A stretch of 53,114 bases of DNA, from the NCBI GenBank assembly GCA_019117005.1, contig DXAO01000026.1, positions 1 to 53,114 of the forward strand. The letters are read 5' to 3'. Origin of the DNA: Candidatus Collinsella stercoripullorum. GTDB taxonomy: Bacteria > Actinomycetota > Coriobacteriia > Coriobacteriales > Coriobacteriaceae. Under the pieces are notes generated by a model that was given only the letters and a program-made list of their open reading frames with translations, was not told where the DNA came from and did no database searches. Shown here one piece after another: positions 36,901 to 48,410 of this stretch (the stretch's first letter is position 1; each line of letters begins with the position of its first letter). Position numbers and translations under genes: made by a program.

Positions 36901-37486
36901 ACTCGATGCGCACCGGCGCGGTCGCCTGCGCGGGGTAGACGTCGACCGTGTCGCCGTGCACGCGGAACAGCCCCGGGGCGTCGGCGGCGTCGGCGTTGGA
37001 GTACCCCATGCCGATGAGCCGTGCCGGCACCTCCTCGAACGGCACCTCCTCGCCGACGGAGAACACGGTCGAGGCCCAGTAGCGGCTCTCGCGCGGCGGG
37101 ACGCAGCGCAGCAGGGCGCGGGCGGACGAGACCACGATGCACACCTCGCCGCGCGCGAGGCGGCCGAGCGCGGCACAGCGGGCGGCGACCACGGCGTCGT
37201 CCGGCTGGGTGTCCTTCCAGGGGTAGTCGGCGCGCTCGGGGAAGCGCGCCACATGGGCGGCGCCGACATAGGCGGCCAGCGAGCGCGCGGCGCGGTCGGC
37301 GGCGTCCTCCCCCGAGACGATGTAGACCGTGGGGCGCGGGGCGCGCGCGAACTGCGCGGCGAGCATGAGCGTGCGGCCGGATTGCGACACGGCCAGCGTG
37401 GCGTCCTCCCCCGCCGTCAGCGCGGACTCGACGGTCTGGAAGGCGTCGGAGGTATGGAGCTGCGCGGCAATGCGGTGTATGAGCAT
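33905..37486 (-). CDS. mfd: Transcription-repair coupling factor Mfd
   Basis: 1193 residues. UvrB-like N-terminal domains, then the RNA-polymerase-interacting RID region (FKPGDYVVHATHGIALFAE). The translocase has Walker A CGDVGFGKTEVALRA, the DEEQ box VIIDEEQRFGVQHKE and motif VI QLKGRVGRSATQAYAYF. The TRCF C-terminal domain is present. It displaces RNA polymerase stalled at DNA damage and recruits UvrA. The start is placed at MLIHRIAAQL; the 16 codons upstream come from a repeat element. The C-terminal 30 residues are Gly/Ala-rich. Confidence 0.93.
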   Translation of the reverse strand: MLIHRIAAQLHTSDAFQTVESALTAGEDATLAVSQSGRTLMLAAQFARAPRPTVYIVSGEDAADRAARSLAAYVGAAHVARFPERADYPWKDTQPDDAVVAARCAALGRLARGEVCIVVSSARALLRCVPPRESRYWASTVFSVGEEVPFEEVPARLIGMGYSNADAADAPGLFRVHGDTVDVYPAQATAPVRIEFFGDEIDRIRRMVASTGQTIGDDESVEIFPVRELALTDDAVRRISAALYAPAQNDTELAAMLEMVKARIVTPELDRFMPLMYESTGSPLAHVSSDTLVVLSEPRSLFDDCARAYEDLERRAGEAKVSRLDGLYVRPQQLDFGRQQRLNYVSIIRAGGAVTAELKIEQPSLAGSDNRFISRVQEVVSNRYACVFAIPDRGARESMELSFTDASIPFEESLQAAPENAGAVAGDARVEVALLKRDIDRLNARGLEEGGAIAVPTITRGRVTFVDVPIPSGVVVPEAHLAVFSLADLNARMDAKRARARRRVDITEVTFPFKPGDYVVHATHGIALFAEIVRQEVAGRERDYFLLEYAGGDKLYVPLEQVDRITRYVGPDGENPRLTRLNTADWTRATNKARKSAKKLAFDLVDLYTRRSSITGFAFGPDTPEQIEMEESFPYEPTRDQLDAIADIKADMEAPKPMDRLLCGDVGFGKTEVALRAAFKCVDGGRQVMVLCPTTILAQQHFETFFERFAPFGVEVEVLSRFRTPAQQKRALAAFAEGRVDVLVGTHRLLSADVNPHDLGLVIIDEEQRFGVQHKEQLKNLREQIDVLTLSATPIPRTMQMAISGVRDMSLITTPPTGRRPVAVHVGEYDPDVVSAAIRLELDRHGQVYYVSNRVKTIDDAVERVHDVVPEARVGVAHGKMSPREVEDVMVQFSSGKIDVLVATTIIESGIDNPRTNMLIIEDSQRLGLAQLYQLKGRVGRSATQAYAYFMFPGEVPLTEEATERLTALSEFQELGSGMRIAMRDLEIRGAGSLVGAEQHGNLSNVGFDLFTQMLGQAVAEARGEAGEDLEQPGVAINLPADFFLSEEYLPAVDRRVLVYRKLAAADQLAAVDEEQRACEEAYGELPLAALNLFDRARIRIRAERLGLESVSLTQGRLVYQGVDVPKTVAFELRTSLGAINYPKTRKFTVPCRAGAGAGSGLGRGVDAGENNSGVVAAALRILEQLGPSGDDD

Positions 37487-37500
37487 GCATGTCTCCCGTC

Positions 37501-37535
37501 CGTGGGAAAAAAGTGACAGGCACCTTTTTCCCACG
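37501..37535. repeat. Second, shorter GGGACAGGCACC-type palindrome
   Basis: Arms CGTGGGAAAAA (37501-37511) and TTTTTCCCACG (37525-37535) enclose AGTGACAGGCACC. It shares GACAGGCACC and the GGGAAAA arms with the 25067-25145 element. It lies 14 bp before the mfd start codon, where it may affect expression. Confidence 0.75.
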
Positions 37536-37615
37536 CCTGGTGATGCGAATCGTCTATCGCCCGCTATCGTACCTCACGAGGCTCCGACGGACATCGCGCC
37601 CGGCCTCATTCCACA

Positions 37616-38791
37616 TCAGGCGCGGCCGGTCGCGGCCAGATGGTAGCGGCGCTCGTAGCGGCGGGCGAACAGCAGCAGCAGCGCCACGGCCACCACCGAG
37701 AACGGCACGCCCGCCAGGCCGATCCAGTTGTAGGCGGCGCCGGTGTTCAGCACCATCTGCCCCACCTGGGCCCCGATCGCGTTCCCGCCGTTGAAGGCGA
37801 TCTGCACGCACACGCCGCCCAGAAGCTCGCCCCCGCCCTGGCCGACCTCGACCATGAGGATCTGCTGGGGGCTGGACACGAAGAACAGGCCGACGGAGAC
37901 GACGAACATCAGCGCGGCGCACAGCACCGAGCCGCGGCCGAACAGGAAGACAAGCAGCAGCGCGACGCCCGCGAGGCTCTGGCCCGCCGCCGCGGCGACG
38001 CCGGGGCTCTTGAGGTCCGCGGCCCGCCCGCCGAGCGTGGAGCCCACGACCATGCCCGCACCTGCGAGCACCAGAAGCATCGGGACCGCAGCCTCGGCGA
38101 ACCCGCCCATATGCTGCAGCCAGGGGGAGACGTAGCTCCACCAGCAGAAAATCCCCGTGTTGCCGAGCAGCACGGCGGCAAGGATGAGCCAGGGGCCGGG
38201 CGCCTTGAGGAAGGCGAACTGACCGGCGAGCCCCGCGTCGGGGATGGCGTCGAGCGCGGGCACGAACCGCCAGATGAGGACGGCGGCGAGCACGGCCCAG
38301 GCGGTCGCGAACACGAAGGGCGCGTGCCACGAGAAGGCGGTGGCGAGCAGGGTGCCCGCAGGCACGCCCACCATGTTCGCCACGGTCTGCCCGAGCACCA
38401 TGGTCGCCACCGCCTGGCCCTCGCGGCCGGGGTCGGCGAGCATCTTGGATGCCAGGGTCGCGGTGCCGAAGAACGCCCCGTGCGGCAGGCCGGCGATGAA
38501 GCGGCCGGCGAGCAGCATCGCCGGATCGCCCGACAGCGCCGACACCGCGTTGCCCACGGCGCAGATGGCCATGAACCCGATGATGAGCGTGCGCGGCGGG
38601 ACGCGGCGGCCCACGACGAGCATCGTCGCGCCGGCGCACACGCCCACCGCGTACGCCGTGATGAAGTTGCCGGCCCAGGCGACGCTCACGTCGACGCCCT
38701 GGGCGACGACGGGCAGGATGCCCATCATCACGAACTCGGCGAACCCCAGGACGAACGCCCCCATGGCGAGTGCGATCAGGCTCTTCTTCAC
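37616..38791 (-). CDS. MFS transporter, DHA1-type
   Basis: 391 residues with twelve hydrophobic segments. MGAFVLGFAEFVMMGILPVV and the motif VGRRVPPRTLIIGFMAICAV after TM2 (an MFS motif A variant) fit the arabinose-efflux / AraJ-like drug-proton antiporter branch. RFIAGLPHGAFFGTATLASK is also typical. The start is GTG 38789-38791 with GAGAAAGGG upstream. Substrate unknown. Confidence 0.85.
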   Translation of the reverse strand: MKKSLIALAMGAFVLGFAEFVMMGILPVVAQGVDVSVAWAGNFITAYAVGVCAGATMLVVGRRVPPRTLIIGFMAICAVGNAVSALSGDPAMLLAGRFIAGLPHGAFFGTATLASKMLADPGREGQAVATMVLGQTVANMVGVPAGTLLATAFSWHAPFVFATAWAVLAAVLIWRFVPALDAIPDAGLAGQFAFLKAPGPWLILAAVLLGNTGIFCWWSYVSPWLQHMGGFAEAAVPMLLVLAGAGMVVGSTLGGRAADLKSPGVAAAAGQSLAGVALLLVFLFGRGSVLCAALMFVVSVGLFFVSSPQQILMVEVGQGGGELLGGVCVQIAFNGGNAIGAQVGQMVLNTGAAYNWIGLAGVPFSVVAVALLLLFARRYERRYHLAATGRA

Positions 38792-39065
38792 AGGCCGACC
38801 CTTTCTCCGCAGCCGGGCCCGGCGCAGGCGCGCCGCGGGCCCTCCCCCGACACGGGCCGACGGCACCCCGGGGAGGCGCCGTCGGCCCGAGAACTTGAAA
38901 CCAAGCGATAGTAGCACCGCGCCCGGCGCATGGGCCGGACGCGCGCGCGTTCATGAAAAGTTTGCCCCCCTGCGCGCGCCGGCGCCCGAGGGGCCGCGTC
39001 GCCGGGGGCCGCAACGCCCCCTACACGCACCGGCGCCCGGACCGCCTCCGCGGCGGCCGCGGCCC

Positions 39066-39665
39066 CTACGCCATCGAGATCCGCCAGGTGGCGAAGGCGC
39101 ACAGCGCGCCGAGCGCGCACACCACGAGGGCGCCGGACAGGTCGGCGAGCATGCCGCCGAGGCGGCGCTCGGCCTTCCACGCCGTGAGCTCGCCGCTGAC
39201 GCGGCGCCAGATGCGCCACAGCACGAGCGCGCACCCGACCACGCCGACGGCGTTCTGCAGCATCAGCTCGCCGCAGATGAGGCCGATGAGGTTCGCGGCG
39301 GCGTACCCGCCGTCCCCCGCGAGGTAGTGCTCGCGCACGAACTTGAGCAGCCAGGCGATGAGCGGCTGGCACATGGCCGAGATGAACGACACGGTGAGCG
39401 TGGGGTTCTGCGCCATGGCCTCGCGCAGGCCGTCCATGGTCCCGCCGCCGGCCAGCCATACGTACCCGATCATCGCCACGGGCACCACCACGAGGACGAC
39501 CTGCACGGTCGTGAAGAACTTGCCCGTACGGCGCTCGTACTTGGACTGGGGGCGCGCACGGCGCTCGGAGCGCGGCTCCGTCGCCTTCGCCACCGCCGTC
39601 ACCTCGCGGTCGGCATCGAGCTTCGTCCCGCGTGCAGCCGCCTGAGCCCGACTCGTCTTCGCCAT
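39066..39665 (-). CDS. Four-helix membrane protein of unknown function
   Basis: 199 residues. A basic N-terminal tail of about 60 residues (MAKTSRAQAAARGTK, then RSERRARPQSKYERR) precedes four hydrophobic stretches, for example VQVVLVVVPVAMIGYVWLAG and VGVVGCALVLWRIW. I do not recognise the family. The start is set at ATG 39663-39665 after AAAGGGGAC; the upstream in-frame sequence looks non-coding. Confidence 0.65.
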   Translation of the reverse strand: MAKTSRAQAAARGTKLDADREVTAVAKATEPRSERRARPQSKYERRTGKFFTTVQVVLVVVPVAMIGYVWLAGGGTMDGLREAMAQNPTLTVSFISAMCQPLIAWLLKFVREHYLAGDGGYAAANLIGLICGELMLQNAVGVVGCALVLWRIWRRVSGELTAWKAERRLGGMLADLSGALVVCALGALCAFATWRISMA

Positions 39666-39719
39666 GGTGTCCCCTTTCGCGGGCGGTCCTTCGTCGTCTT
39701 GGGAAGATTCCCGTTCATT

Positions 39720-39759
39720 CTGCCAGATGCGCGCCGTCCGTGACGCGCCCATCTGGCAG
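39720..39759. terminator. Long hairpin between the GH4 gene and the membrane-protein gene
   Basis: Arms CTGCCAGATG (39720-39729) and CATCTGGCAG (39750-39759) pair perfectly, with further inner GCGCG/CGCGC pairing. It is probably the end of the alpha-glucoside operon, about 130 bp after its stop, although no T-run follows. Confidence 0.5.
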
Positions 39760-39890
39760 GGTGAGCAGGATTCGCCCCTCGTTCCGCGCGCGCCCGCAGC
39801 GGGAAAGCGCCGCGGGCGCGCGCAGAGGGGCGGAAAGGCGCCGGGGGATGCCGATCCGGTCATCCCCTGCGCGCCCTTCCGCGCAAAGGC

Positions 39891-42988
<3,098 letters not shown>

Positions 42989-43105
42989 GAGCGGGCTTCC
43001 TCCTTTCCTGTACGAGTCGTCCGGACAGGCGAACCCGGACGTCTTCCTCTGACGATAACCTGCATCCCCCCTGCTCAGACACGCAGCCGGCTATAACGTG
43101 CCAAA

Positions 43106-43226
43106 CATGTTCGTACAAGTTATGGCCATAGTATGCTTTTCTTGTTCGTACAAGTCTAGGCTCAACGGGGAACGCCCCGCGAACGGTCGGATTTCTCCGG
43201 TGAGCGTTTATCTTGTTCGTACAAGT
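43106..43226. promoter_or_regulatory. Three GntR operators of the alpha-glucoside operon
   Basis: CTTGTTCGTACAAGT occurs exactly at 43141-43155 and 43212-43226, and with one change (CATGTTCGTACAAGT) at 43106-43120. Each is nearly palindromic. They sit between the EIICB start and the GntR gene end and are the likely targets of the nearby GntR regulator. Confidence 0.75.
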
Positions 43227-43295
43227 TTGGTAGGTATTCGCGCTGCTCGATAGGGGCGCATCGCCGACGAGGGAGCGACGAACGGGGGCTCCGCC

Positions 43296-43558
43296 CGTTC
43301 ATTTTCCAGATCATGGTAGAAAAACACCGTTTGGGGGAGGGTCGCTCGGCGCGCCGTCCCGACACATGCTGACGTCTTGTCTGCTTTGGATGATATGTCC
43401 GCTACAGACGCGCCGGTTCTCGATCCGGTACGCCCTCGGCGGCCCGATTCTGCCGTCCGGGAAGCCGGTTCGCGCCCGGGAAGCGGGAAAACCGCCTCCG
43501 ACCGACGGATGCCCCTCCCCCAAACGGCGATTCTCTGCCTTGCTCGGAAAAACGAACG
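43296..43558. mobile_element. MITE-like pair of about 55-bp inverted repeats
   Basis: 43296-43349 and 43502-43558 are inverted copies of one sequence. They share CCGTTTGGGGGAGG exactly and align over more than 50 bp with scattered changes (starts CGTTCATTTTCC and CGTTCGTTTTTCC). About 150 bp lie between, with no credible gene. This could be a miniature inverted-repeat element or a very large hairpin. Confidence 0.55.
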
Positions 43559-43594
43559 TACAGTCTCCGGAGATCCGGCGGAAACGACCCGGAG

Positions 43595-44323
43595 CTACCC
43601 CGCCTGACGCCGCAGCGCGGTCTCGTGATAGGCGAAGAAGCCCGGGCGCTGGCGCGACACGGTGTATTCGATCATGACGCCGTCCGCGTCGAAGGTATGC
43701 GACCGCATGACGCCCACGGCGTTGAACTCGCCGAGGTCGATGTACTTGTAGTCGCTCTCCGTCGCCGCCTCCACGGTTATGGTGCGCTTGCTCGTCCCGA
43801 TCTTCATGCCGAGCTCGCCTTCCAGGTAGGCGTAGACCGAGTCGGAGATGATATCGAGCGTGAGCCCGGGCACCTCCTCGGACAGGTAGAAGCTCTCATC
43901 GGTCGAGATGCGCATGCCGTCCGCGCGGCGCGCGCGCATGATATGGGTGAGGCTGCTCCCCACGGCGAAACCCGTCATCTCCGCGAGCTCGTCGTCGGCG
44001 ACGATCTCCTCGAGCAGCACGGCATCGGTATGGGGTGTGAACTTCAGACGGGCGGCGAGCTCGTTGAACGTCTCCAGGCCGTTGTAGCCGCTGATATCGT
44101 GCAGAACGGGGTTACGGATCACGCGGACGCCCTTACCCTGCTGGGACTGGACGTACCCGTCCTCCGCGAGCATGCGCAGCGCACGGCGCACGGAGCTGCG
44201 CGAGCATCCGAACCGGACGGTGAGCTCAGCCTCAGAGGGCAGGAACGATTGGTACGCGAAGGTCCCGTCCTCGATGTTCCCCTTGAGGGCGCGATAGATA
44301 TCCTGAAATACAGACTTGGGCAT
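43595..44323 (-). CDS. GntR/UTRA regulator of the alpha-glucoside operon
   Basis: 242 residues. The N-terminal winged helix (MPKSVFQDIYRALKGNI, then LPSEAELTVRFGCSRSSVRR) is followed by a UTRA ligand domain (VGSSLTHIMRARRADG, then ISTDESFYLSEEVPG). Regulators of this type bind phospho-sugars. Operator copies before EIICB and an operator-like palindrome upstream of its own gene (44338-44350) indicate local and self control. ATG 44321-44323 has AGGTGG upstream; the much longer frame to 44815 is not conserved in character. Confidence 0.87.
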   Translation of the reverse strand: MPKSVFQDIYRALKGNIEDGTFAYQSFLPSEAELTVRFGCSRSSVRRALRMLAEDGYVQSQQGKGVRVIRNPVLHDISGYNGLETFNELAARLKFTPHTDAVLLEEIVADDELAEMTGFAVGSSLTHIMRARRADGMRISTDESFYLSEEVPGLTLDIISDSVYAYLEGELGMKIGTSKRTITVEAATESDYKYIDLGEFNAVGVMRSHTFDADGVMIEYTVSRQRPGFFAYHETALRRQAG

Positions 44324-44337
44324 GAATCCACCTATTC

Positions 44338-44361
44338 GAACAACTTGTTCTCCCCAGTATA
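44338..44361 (-). promoter_or_regulatory. gntR promoter -10 and operator-like palindrome
   Basis: TATACT on the minus strand (44356-44361) can be the -10. Just downstream GAACAACTTGTTC (44338-44350) is a perfect palindrome that shares GAACAA/TTGTTC half-sites with the EIICB operators, consistent with autorepression. Confidence 0.5.
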
Positions 44362-44633
44362 CCCCGTCGGCATATCGAACCGATCGCCCACCCTGCGGAA
44401 CCAGTTGCGAAACGGCGCCTTCAACCCGATCGAACATGCAGCGGCAGCACGCCCCGGCATGATCGGGCCCCTGCAGACGACGCGCCGCCGAATCGGCAGG
44501 ACGGCATGAGCCGGAGCGCCGCCGAATCGTCAGGGCGGCGCGAGCCGGAGCGCCGCCGACTCGGTGAAGCCCCTGGGCGGATGAGCCCTTTTCCGTTTCC
44601 CGGAAAGCGGCCGGACGAGTCGTCCGGGCACAC

Positions 44634-45302
44634 CTATGCGGACTCGGCCCGCACGCTGGGGCAGATGTCCGCAAGCGGGCACTCCCCGCACCGCGGCCGG
44701 CGCGCGTCGCAAATCTCCCTGCCCAGCATGATCCACTGATGGTTGACGTCGTTCCAGTACTCGCGCGGCAGGATCTTGAGCAGATCCCGCTCGGTCTTAA
44801 GCGGCTCCTTCTCATGCGTCTTGGGCGAGAGCTTGAGCCGGTGCGCGATGCGGTTCACATGCGTGTCGACCGCGATGCCCTCCACGATGCCGTACCCGAC
44901 GTTCAGCACGATGTTGGCGGTCTTGCGCCCGACGCCCGGAAGCTTCACGAGCTCCTTCATATCCGCGGGGACCTGCCCGCCGTAGTCCGCCGCGATCATC
45001 TGGGCGCACTCGACGCAGTGCTTCGCCTTGGTCTTGTAGAACCCCAGGGACTTGATGACCTCGGCGATCTCGGCCGGGGTCGCCCCCGCCATGGCCTCCG
45101 GCGTGGGCCAGCGGCGGAAGAGCTCCGGCGTCACCTTGTTCACCTGGGCATCCGTGGTCTGCGCGGACAGCAGGACCGAGATGACCAGCCTGAACGGGTT
45201 CTCGTGGTCCAGGAAGCACTCGACCGGGCCGTAGCGCTCGTTCAGGCGCCGGCACACCTCGATCGCGCGCTCGCGCTTCGCGGCATTCGTCTCTCGTGGC
45301 AT
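44634..45302 (-). CDS. nth: Endonuclease III
   Basis: 222 residues. The helix-hairpin-helix LPGVGRKTANIVLN holds the catalytic Lys, VDTHVNRIAHR holds the catalytic Asp, and the C-terminal [4Fe-4S] loop C-x6-C-x2-C-x5-C (CDARRPRCGECPLADIC) is complete. It removes oxidised pyrimidines and nicks abasic sites. The start overlaps the rmuC stop by one base (TAATG), so the two are co-transcribed. Confidence 0.95.
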   Translation of the reverse strand: MPRETNAAKRERAIEVCRRLNERYGPVECFLDHENPFRLVISVLLSAQTTDAQVNKVTPELFRRWPTPEAMAGATPAEIAEVIKSLGFYKTKAKHCVECAQMIAADYGGQVPADMKELVKLPGVGRKTANIVLNVGYGIVEGIAVDTHVNRIAHRLKLSPKTHEKEPLKTERDLLKILPREYWNDVNHQWIMLGREICDARRPRCGECPLADICPSVRAESA

Positions 45303-46861
45303 TATGCGTCCTCCCCGTTCAGATCATCTGCCGACCCGTCGCGGTCGGCGCCATCGACCTCCGCGTCGCCTCCCCGTGCGCCGGAAGCGGTTCCAGCGGA
45401 TGCCGTGCCTTCGGCCCCCGCGTGATGCCCGCGCGCGTCGTCAGGTGACGAGCCGTCCGCGCCGCCCGCTTCCCCGATGCCGAGAGCGTCGGCCGGAAAC
45501 GGCAACGGGCCCTCGTCCAGCACATCGACCTGCAGGGGCGCCGCGCCCTCGCCGAGGATGCGGGCGAGCTCGTCCTCGTCCCCCATCGCGGTCACGGAGC
45601 GCAGGCGCCGCTCGATCGCACGGGTGCGCGTGGTCATGAGGGTCTCCACCGTGTTCCCGGCGCGGTTGATCTGGTCGTAGGCCTTCTGCAGCGCGGCCTG
45701 GTACCGCGGGAGCTCGGCCTTGACCGCCGAGAGGACCTTCTGGATCTCGTCCGCCCGGCGCTGGAAGGCGAAGCTCTGGTAGCTCATCTGCAGGCTGCTC
45801 AGGATCGCCGCCATGGTGGACGGCCCCGCGACGCTCACCTGGTGGTCGCGCTGCAGGCCCTCGACGAGCCCCGGCATGTCCACCACCTCGGCGTACAGGC
45901 CCTCGAACGGCAGGAACATGATGGCGAAGTTCGTGGTCTGCGGTACCGAGAGGTACTTCTCGGAGATGTCCCTCGCCTCCGCCCTGATGCGCTGCTCGAG
46001 CTGCCTTCGCGCGGCGGCGACCGCATCGGCGTCCCCCGTGTCGATTGCGGCGCGCAGGTGCTCGTAGGCGTCCCCGGGGAACTTGGCGTCGATGGGCAGG
46101 AGGACCGGCTCGCCGCCCTCGACGGGGATCCTCACCGCGTACTCGACGCGCTCCGAGCTCCCCGGCTTGGTGACCGCGTTCTGCACGTACTGCTCGGGAG
46201 CGAGGATATCGGCCAGGATCGCGCCCAGCTGGACCTCGCCCAGGATGCCGCGCGTCTTGACGTTGCCGAGGACGCGCTTGAGGTCCCCCACGCCCGCGGC
46301 GATCCCCTGCATGTCGCCGAGGCCCTTGTAGACCGCCTCGAGCTGGTCGCTCACCTGCTTGAACGACTGCGACAGACGGCTGTCCAGGGTGCGCTGGAGC
46401 TTCTCGTCGACGGTGGCGCGCATGCGGTCGAGCTGCCGCTCGTTATCGGAGCGGATCGCCCCCAGCTGGCGCTCCACCGCGGTGCGCACCTCTCCCAGGC
46501 GCACGTCGGAGACCTCGCGGCTCTGCTCGAGCTGGGCGGCGAGCTCCCGGCGCAGCTCGTCCATCTTGGCGGAGGCGCGGCCGAACTCGCGGCCGAGCGC
46601 CTCGTGCCGCTCGCGGTCGAGCGCCGCCGCCCCGGACGCGTGCTGGGTCAGCGCAGCCACGGAGGCGCCCATCCGGGAGAGCGCCCCGCCGAGCGCATCG
46701 AGCGATGCGGAGGCGCGCGCCAGCTCCTCGCGCGCCTCGCGCAGCTCCGCCCCGTGCTCGCGCTGAGCGCGCAGGAGCCTGAGCATGAGCAGGAGGGCGG
46801 CGACGGAGCACCCTGCGGCGAGGGCGGCGATCGCGATGGCTGTCGTCAGCATGAGCTCCAT
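45302..46861 (-). CDS. rmuC: DNA recombination protein RmuC
   Basis: 519 residues. An N-terminal membrane anchor (TTAIAIAALAAGCSVAALLL), then a long coiled coil to about residue 190. The RmuC nuclease-like domain follows (GNVKTRGILGEVQLGAILAD, then LPIDAKFPGDAYEHL, and NFAIMFLPFEGLYAEVV). A variable acidic tail of about 60 residues ends it. RmuC limits inversion at short repeats. The start is ATG 46859-46861; the upstream frame is basic and lacks domain character. Overlaps nth by one base. Confidence 0.9.
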   Translation of the reverse strand: MELMLTTAIAIAALAAGCSVAALLLMLRLLRAQREHGAELREAREELARASASLDALGGALSRMGASVAALTQHASGAAALDRERHEALGREFGRASAKMDELRRELAAQLEQSREVSDVRLGEVRTAVERQLGAIRSDNERQLDRMRATVDEKLQRTLDSRLSQSFKQVSDQLEAVYKGLGDMQGIAAGVGDLKRVLGNVKTRGILGEVQLGAILADILAPEQYVQNAVTKPGSSERVEYAVRIPVEGGEPVLLPIDAKFPGDAYEHLRAAIDTGDADAVAAARRQLEQRIRAEARDISEKYLSVPQTTNFAIMFLPFEGLYAEVVDMPGLVEGLQRDHQVSVAGPSTMAAILSSLQMSYQSFAFQRRADEIQKVLSAVKAELPRYQAALQKAYDQINRAGNTVETLMTTRTRAIERRLRSVTAMGDEDELARILGEGAAPLQVDVLDEGPLPFPADALGIGEAGGADGSSPDDARGHHAGAEGTASAGTASGARGGDAEVDGADRDGSADDLNGEDA

Positions 46862-47005
46862 GTGGCCCCTTCCGTACCGTTCGTCACGACGGCGCCGTCC
46901 GCGGGGACGGCGCTCGGCGGCGCGCGCCGGGTCGCGCCGGACAGGACCCGCCGGCTTCCCCCGGGCCGGACCCGCCGGCCGCCACACGCGCGCCCATGGC
47001 CGCCA

Positions 47006-47524
47006 TTATAGTATGAGGCCCGACGCCATCCCCTGCAGCCAGCCGTGCACGCGCTCCCACATGGCGGCGAGAAGACCGGCGACCTCCTCGGGGGACGCCC
47101 CGCTCAGGATGCAGGTCAGCACGTAGGATGCCAGGAACGCAGCGACCAGGACGACCGGGACCAGCGCGGCGACGCCGAGGGCCCTCAGCGCGCCCAGCCG
47201 CCGGCGACGGCGCGCGCGGCGCCTTCCGTAGGCGATCTCCTCGCGGTACGCCTCGCGCCCGATCTCCCCGGCATCGTACCCGGAGCGCGCGGGGGACGCA
47301 GGCGATGGCACACGGGCCTCATCGACCGCGCCCGCCCCGCCGCCGAACGGCCCCCGCCGGACACGCGGGCGGCGCCGGAGCCCGAAGCCCGACGGCTCGT
47401 CCAGATCGTCGCCGAAGACGCGCATGAGGGAGGAGGGGCGCGGCGACCCCGCCGCGAGGCGGTCCCCCGGCGGACGCGAGAAGCGGTCCGGCGCGTGCTG
47501 GGCGGACTCGATAAACAGGTTCAT
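47006..47524 (-). CDS. Small single-pass membrane protein, unknown
   Basis: 172 residues. A disordered Pro/Gly/Arg-rich N-terminal half, a run of nine basic residues (RRRARRRRR) and one strong membrane helix (VAALVPVVLVAAFLASYVLT) near residue 125-145. I recognise no family. Codon use agrees with the neighbours and the basic-then-hydrophobic order fits a real membrane protein, but conservation cannot be judged. Confidence 0.5.
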   Translation of the reverse strand: MNLFIESAQHAPDRFSRPPGDRLAAGSPRPSSLMRVFGDDLDEPSGFGLRRRPRVRRGPFGGGAGAVDEARVPSPASPARSGYDAGEIGREAYREEIAYGRRRARRRRRLGALRALGVAALVPVVLVAAFLASYVLTCILSGASPEEVAGLLAAMWERVHGWLQGMASGLIL

Positions 47525-47630
47525 GGTGCAAGCCTCCGTTCAGGGGCGTGCACGAAAGAGGGTGGGTCCATTCTGAAGGGCCGCCCCGCACCCGTCAAGG
47601 CCGGTGCGCGGTCGCGTGCCCCGCCGCGCG

Positions 47631-48290
47631 CTACGCGGCTCGCTGCGCATCGAGCACGCGGCGGATCAGCTCGTCTACCTCGAAATCGAACAGACCGCCC
47701 GCCGGCAGCTGCGCGACGACGGCGCCCTCGGCCTCCGGATGCCCCCGGCGCGCGAGCTCGCCGCGCACATAGGCGGCGGGGTCGGCCAGGCGCGCCCGGG
47801 GATCGGCCGTGACCTGCCACAGGTCCGTCGCGTAGAGCCACCAGGTGCGGGCGAGGTGGTCGACCACCGCACGGGCGCACGGCGCCACCGCGGCGGCGAC
47901 GGAATCGGTCAGGTCGCTCGCGACCGTGGTGCCCACCTGGACGCCGAAGCACTGGGCCCCCGCGCACGCGGTCCCCATGAAGCGGGCCCGCTCCCAGATG
48001 TCGATCAGTCGCTCCTCGTGGAGCGGCACGAGCCCCGCCTGGGCGAGGTCCTCGACCGTGAGCGGCAGGAGGGCGCCCGCCTCCGCCCCCGTCCCGTCGA
48101 CCGCGCCGACCATGACGGCGCCCTCGCACGCCATGAGGTCGCTCACCACCGTGAGGCCGAGCGCCATGCGGTCAACCACCTCGACGCCCGCGGGGAACAT
48201 GTAGCGCTCCCGCAGATACCGCGCGACGGCGGGTCCGAACCCGTCGTCGCCGCGAAACCCGTTGCCCACGCAGATGATCGAGACCCTCAT
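47631..48290 (-). CDS. Hydrogenase maturation protease family protein
   Basis: 219 residues. It starts with VSIICVGNGFRGDDGFGPAV, the metal-binding GNxxxxDDGxG motif of HycI/HyaD/HybD peptidases, and MVGAVDGTGAEAGAL follows where the second acidic residue lies. Such enzymes trim the C-terminus of the NiFe-hydrogenase large subunit. The C-terminal half (about 100 residues) is longer than usual and not recognised. No hydrogenase genes are in the window. The start is ATG 48288-48290; the longer frame is coded by a GC minisatellite. Confidence 0.75.
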   Translation of the reverse strand: MRVSIICVGNGFRGDDGFGPAVARYLRERYMFPAGVEVVDRMALGLTVVSDLMACEGAVMVGAVDGTGAEAGALLPLTVEDLAQAGLVPLHEERLIDIWERARFMGTACAGAQCFGVQVGTTVASDLTDSVAAAVAPCARAVVDHLARTWWLYATDLWQVTADPRARLADPAAYVRGELARRGHPEAEGAVVAQLPAGGLFDFEVDELIRRVLDAQRAA

Positions 48291-48410
48291 AGCTCCGCCC
48301 CTTCGTAATGCTGCCAATATGGACAAATGTACGAAGGCAGGCGGGCGGGCGCAAGAACGGGGGACGTCCTTTCGCCCCACCGGTCGCCAGACGTCGGCAG
48401 CTGACGGGAA

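Noticed and set aside
34833..37523. Two long open frames of about 890 residues, one on each strand, overlapping mfd
   Set aside because: Both are shadows of mfd, which has every translocase motif.
38953..39327. Plus-strand frames between the MFS and membrane-protein genes
   Set aside because: Arg/Pro/Ala-rich shadows in GC-rich DNA, with no ribosome site or motif.
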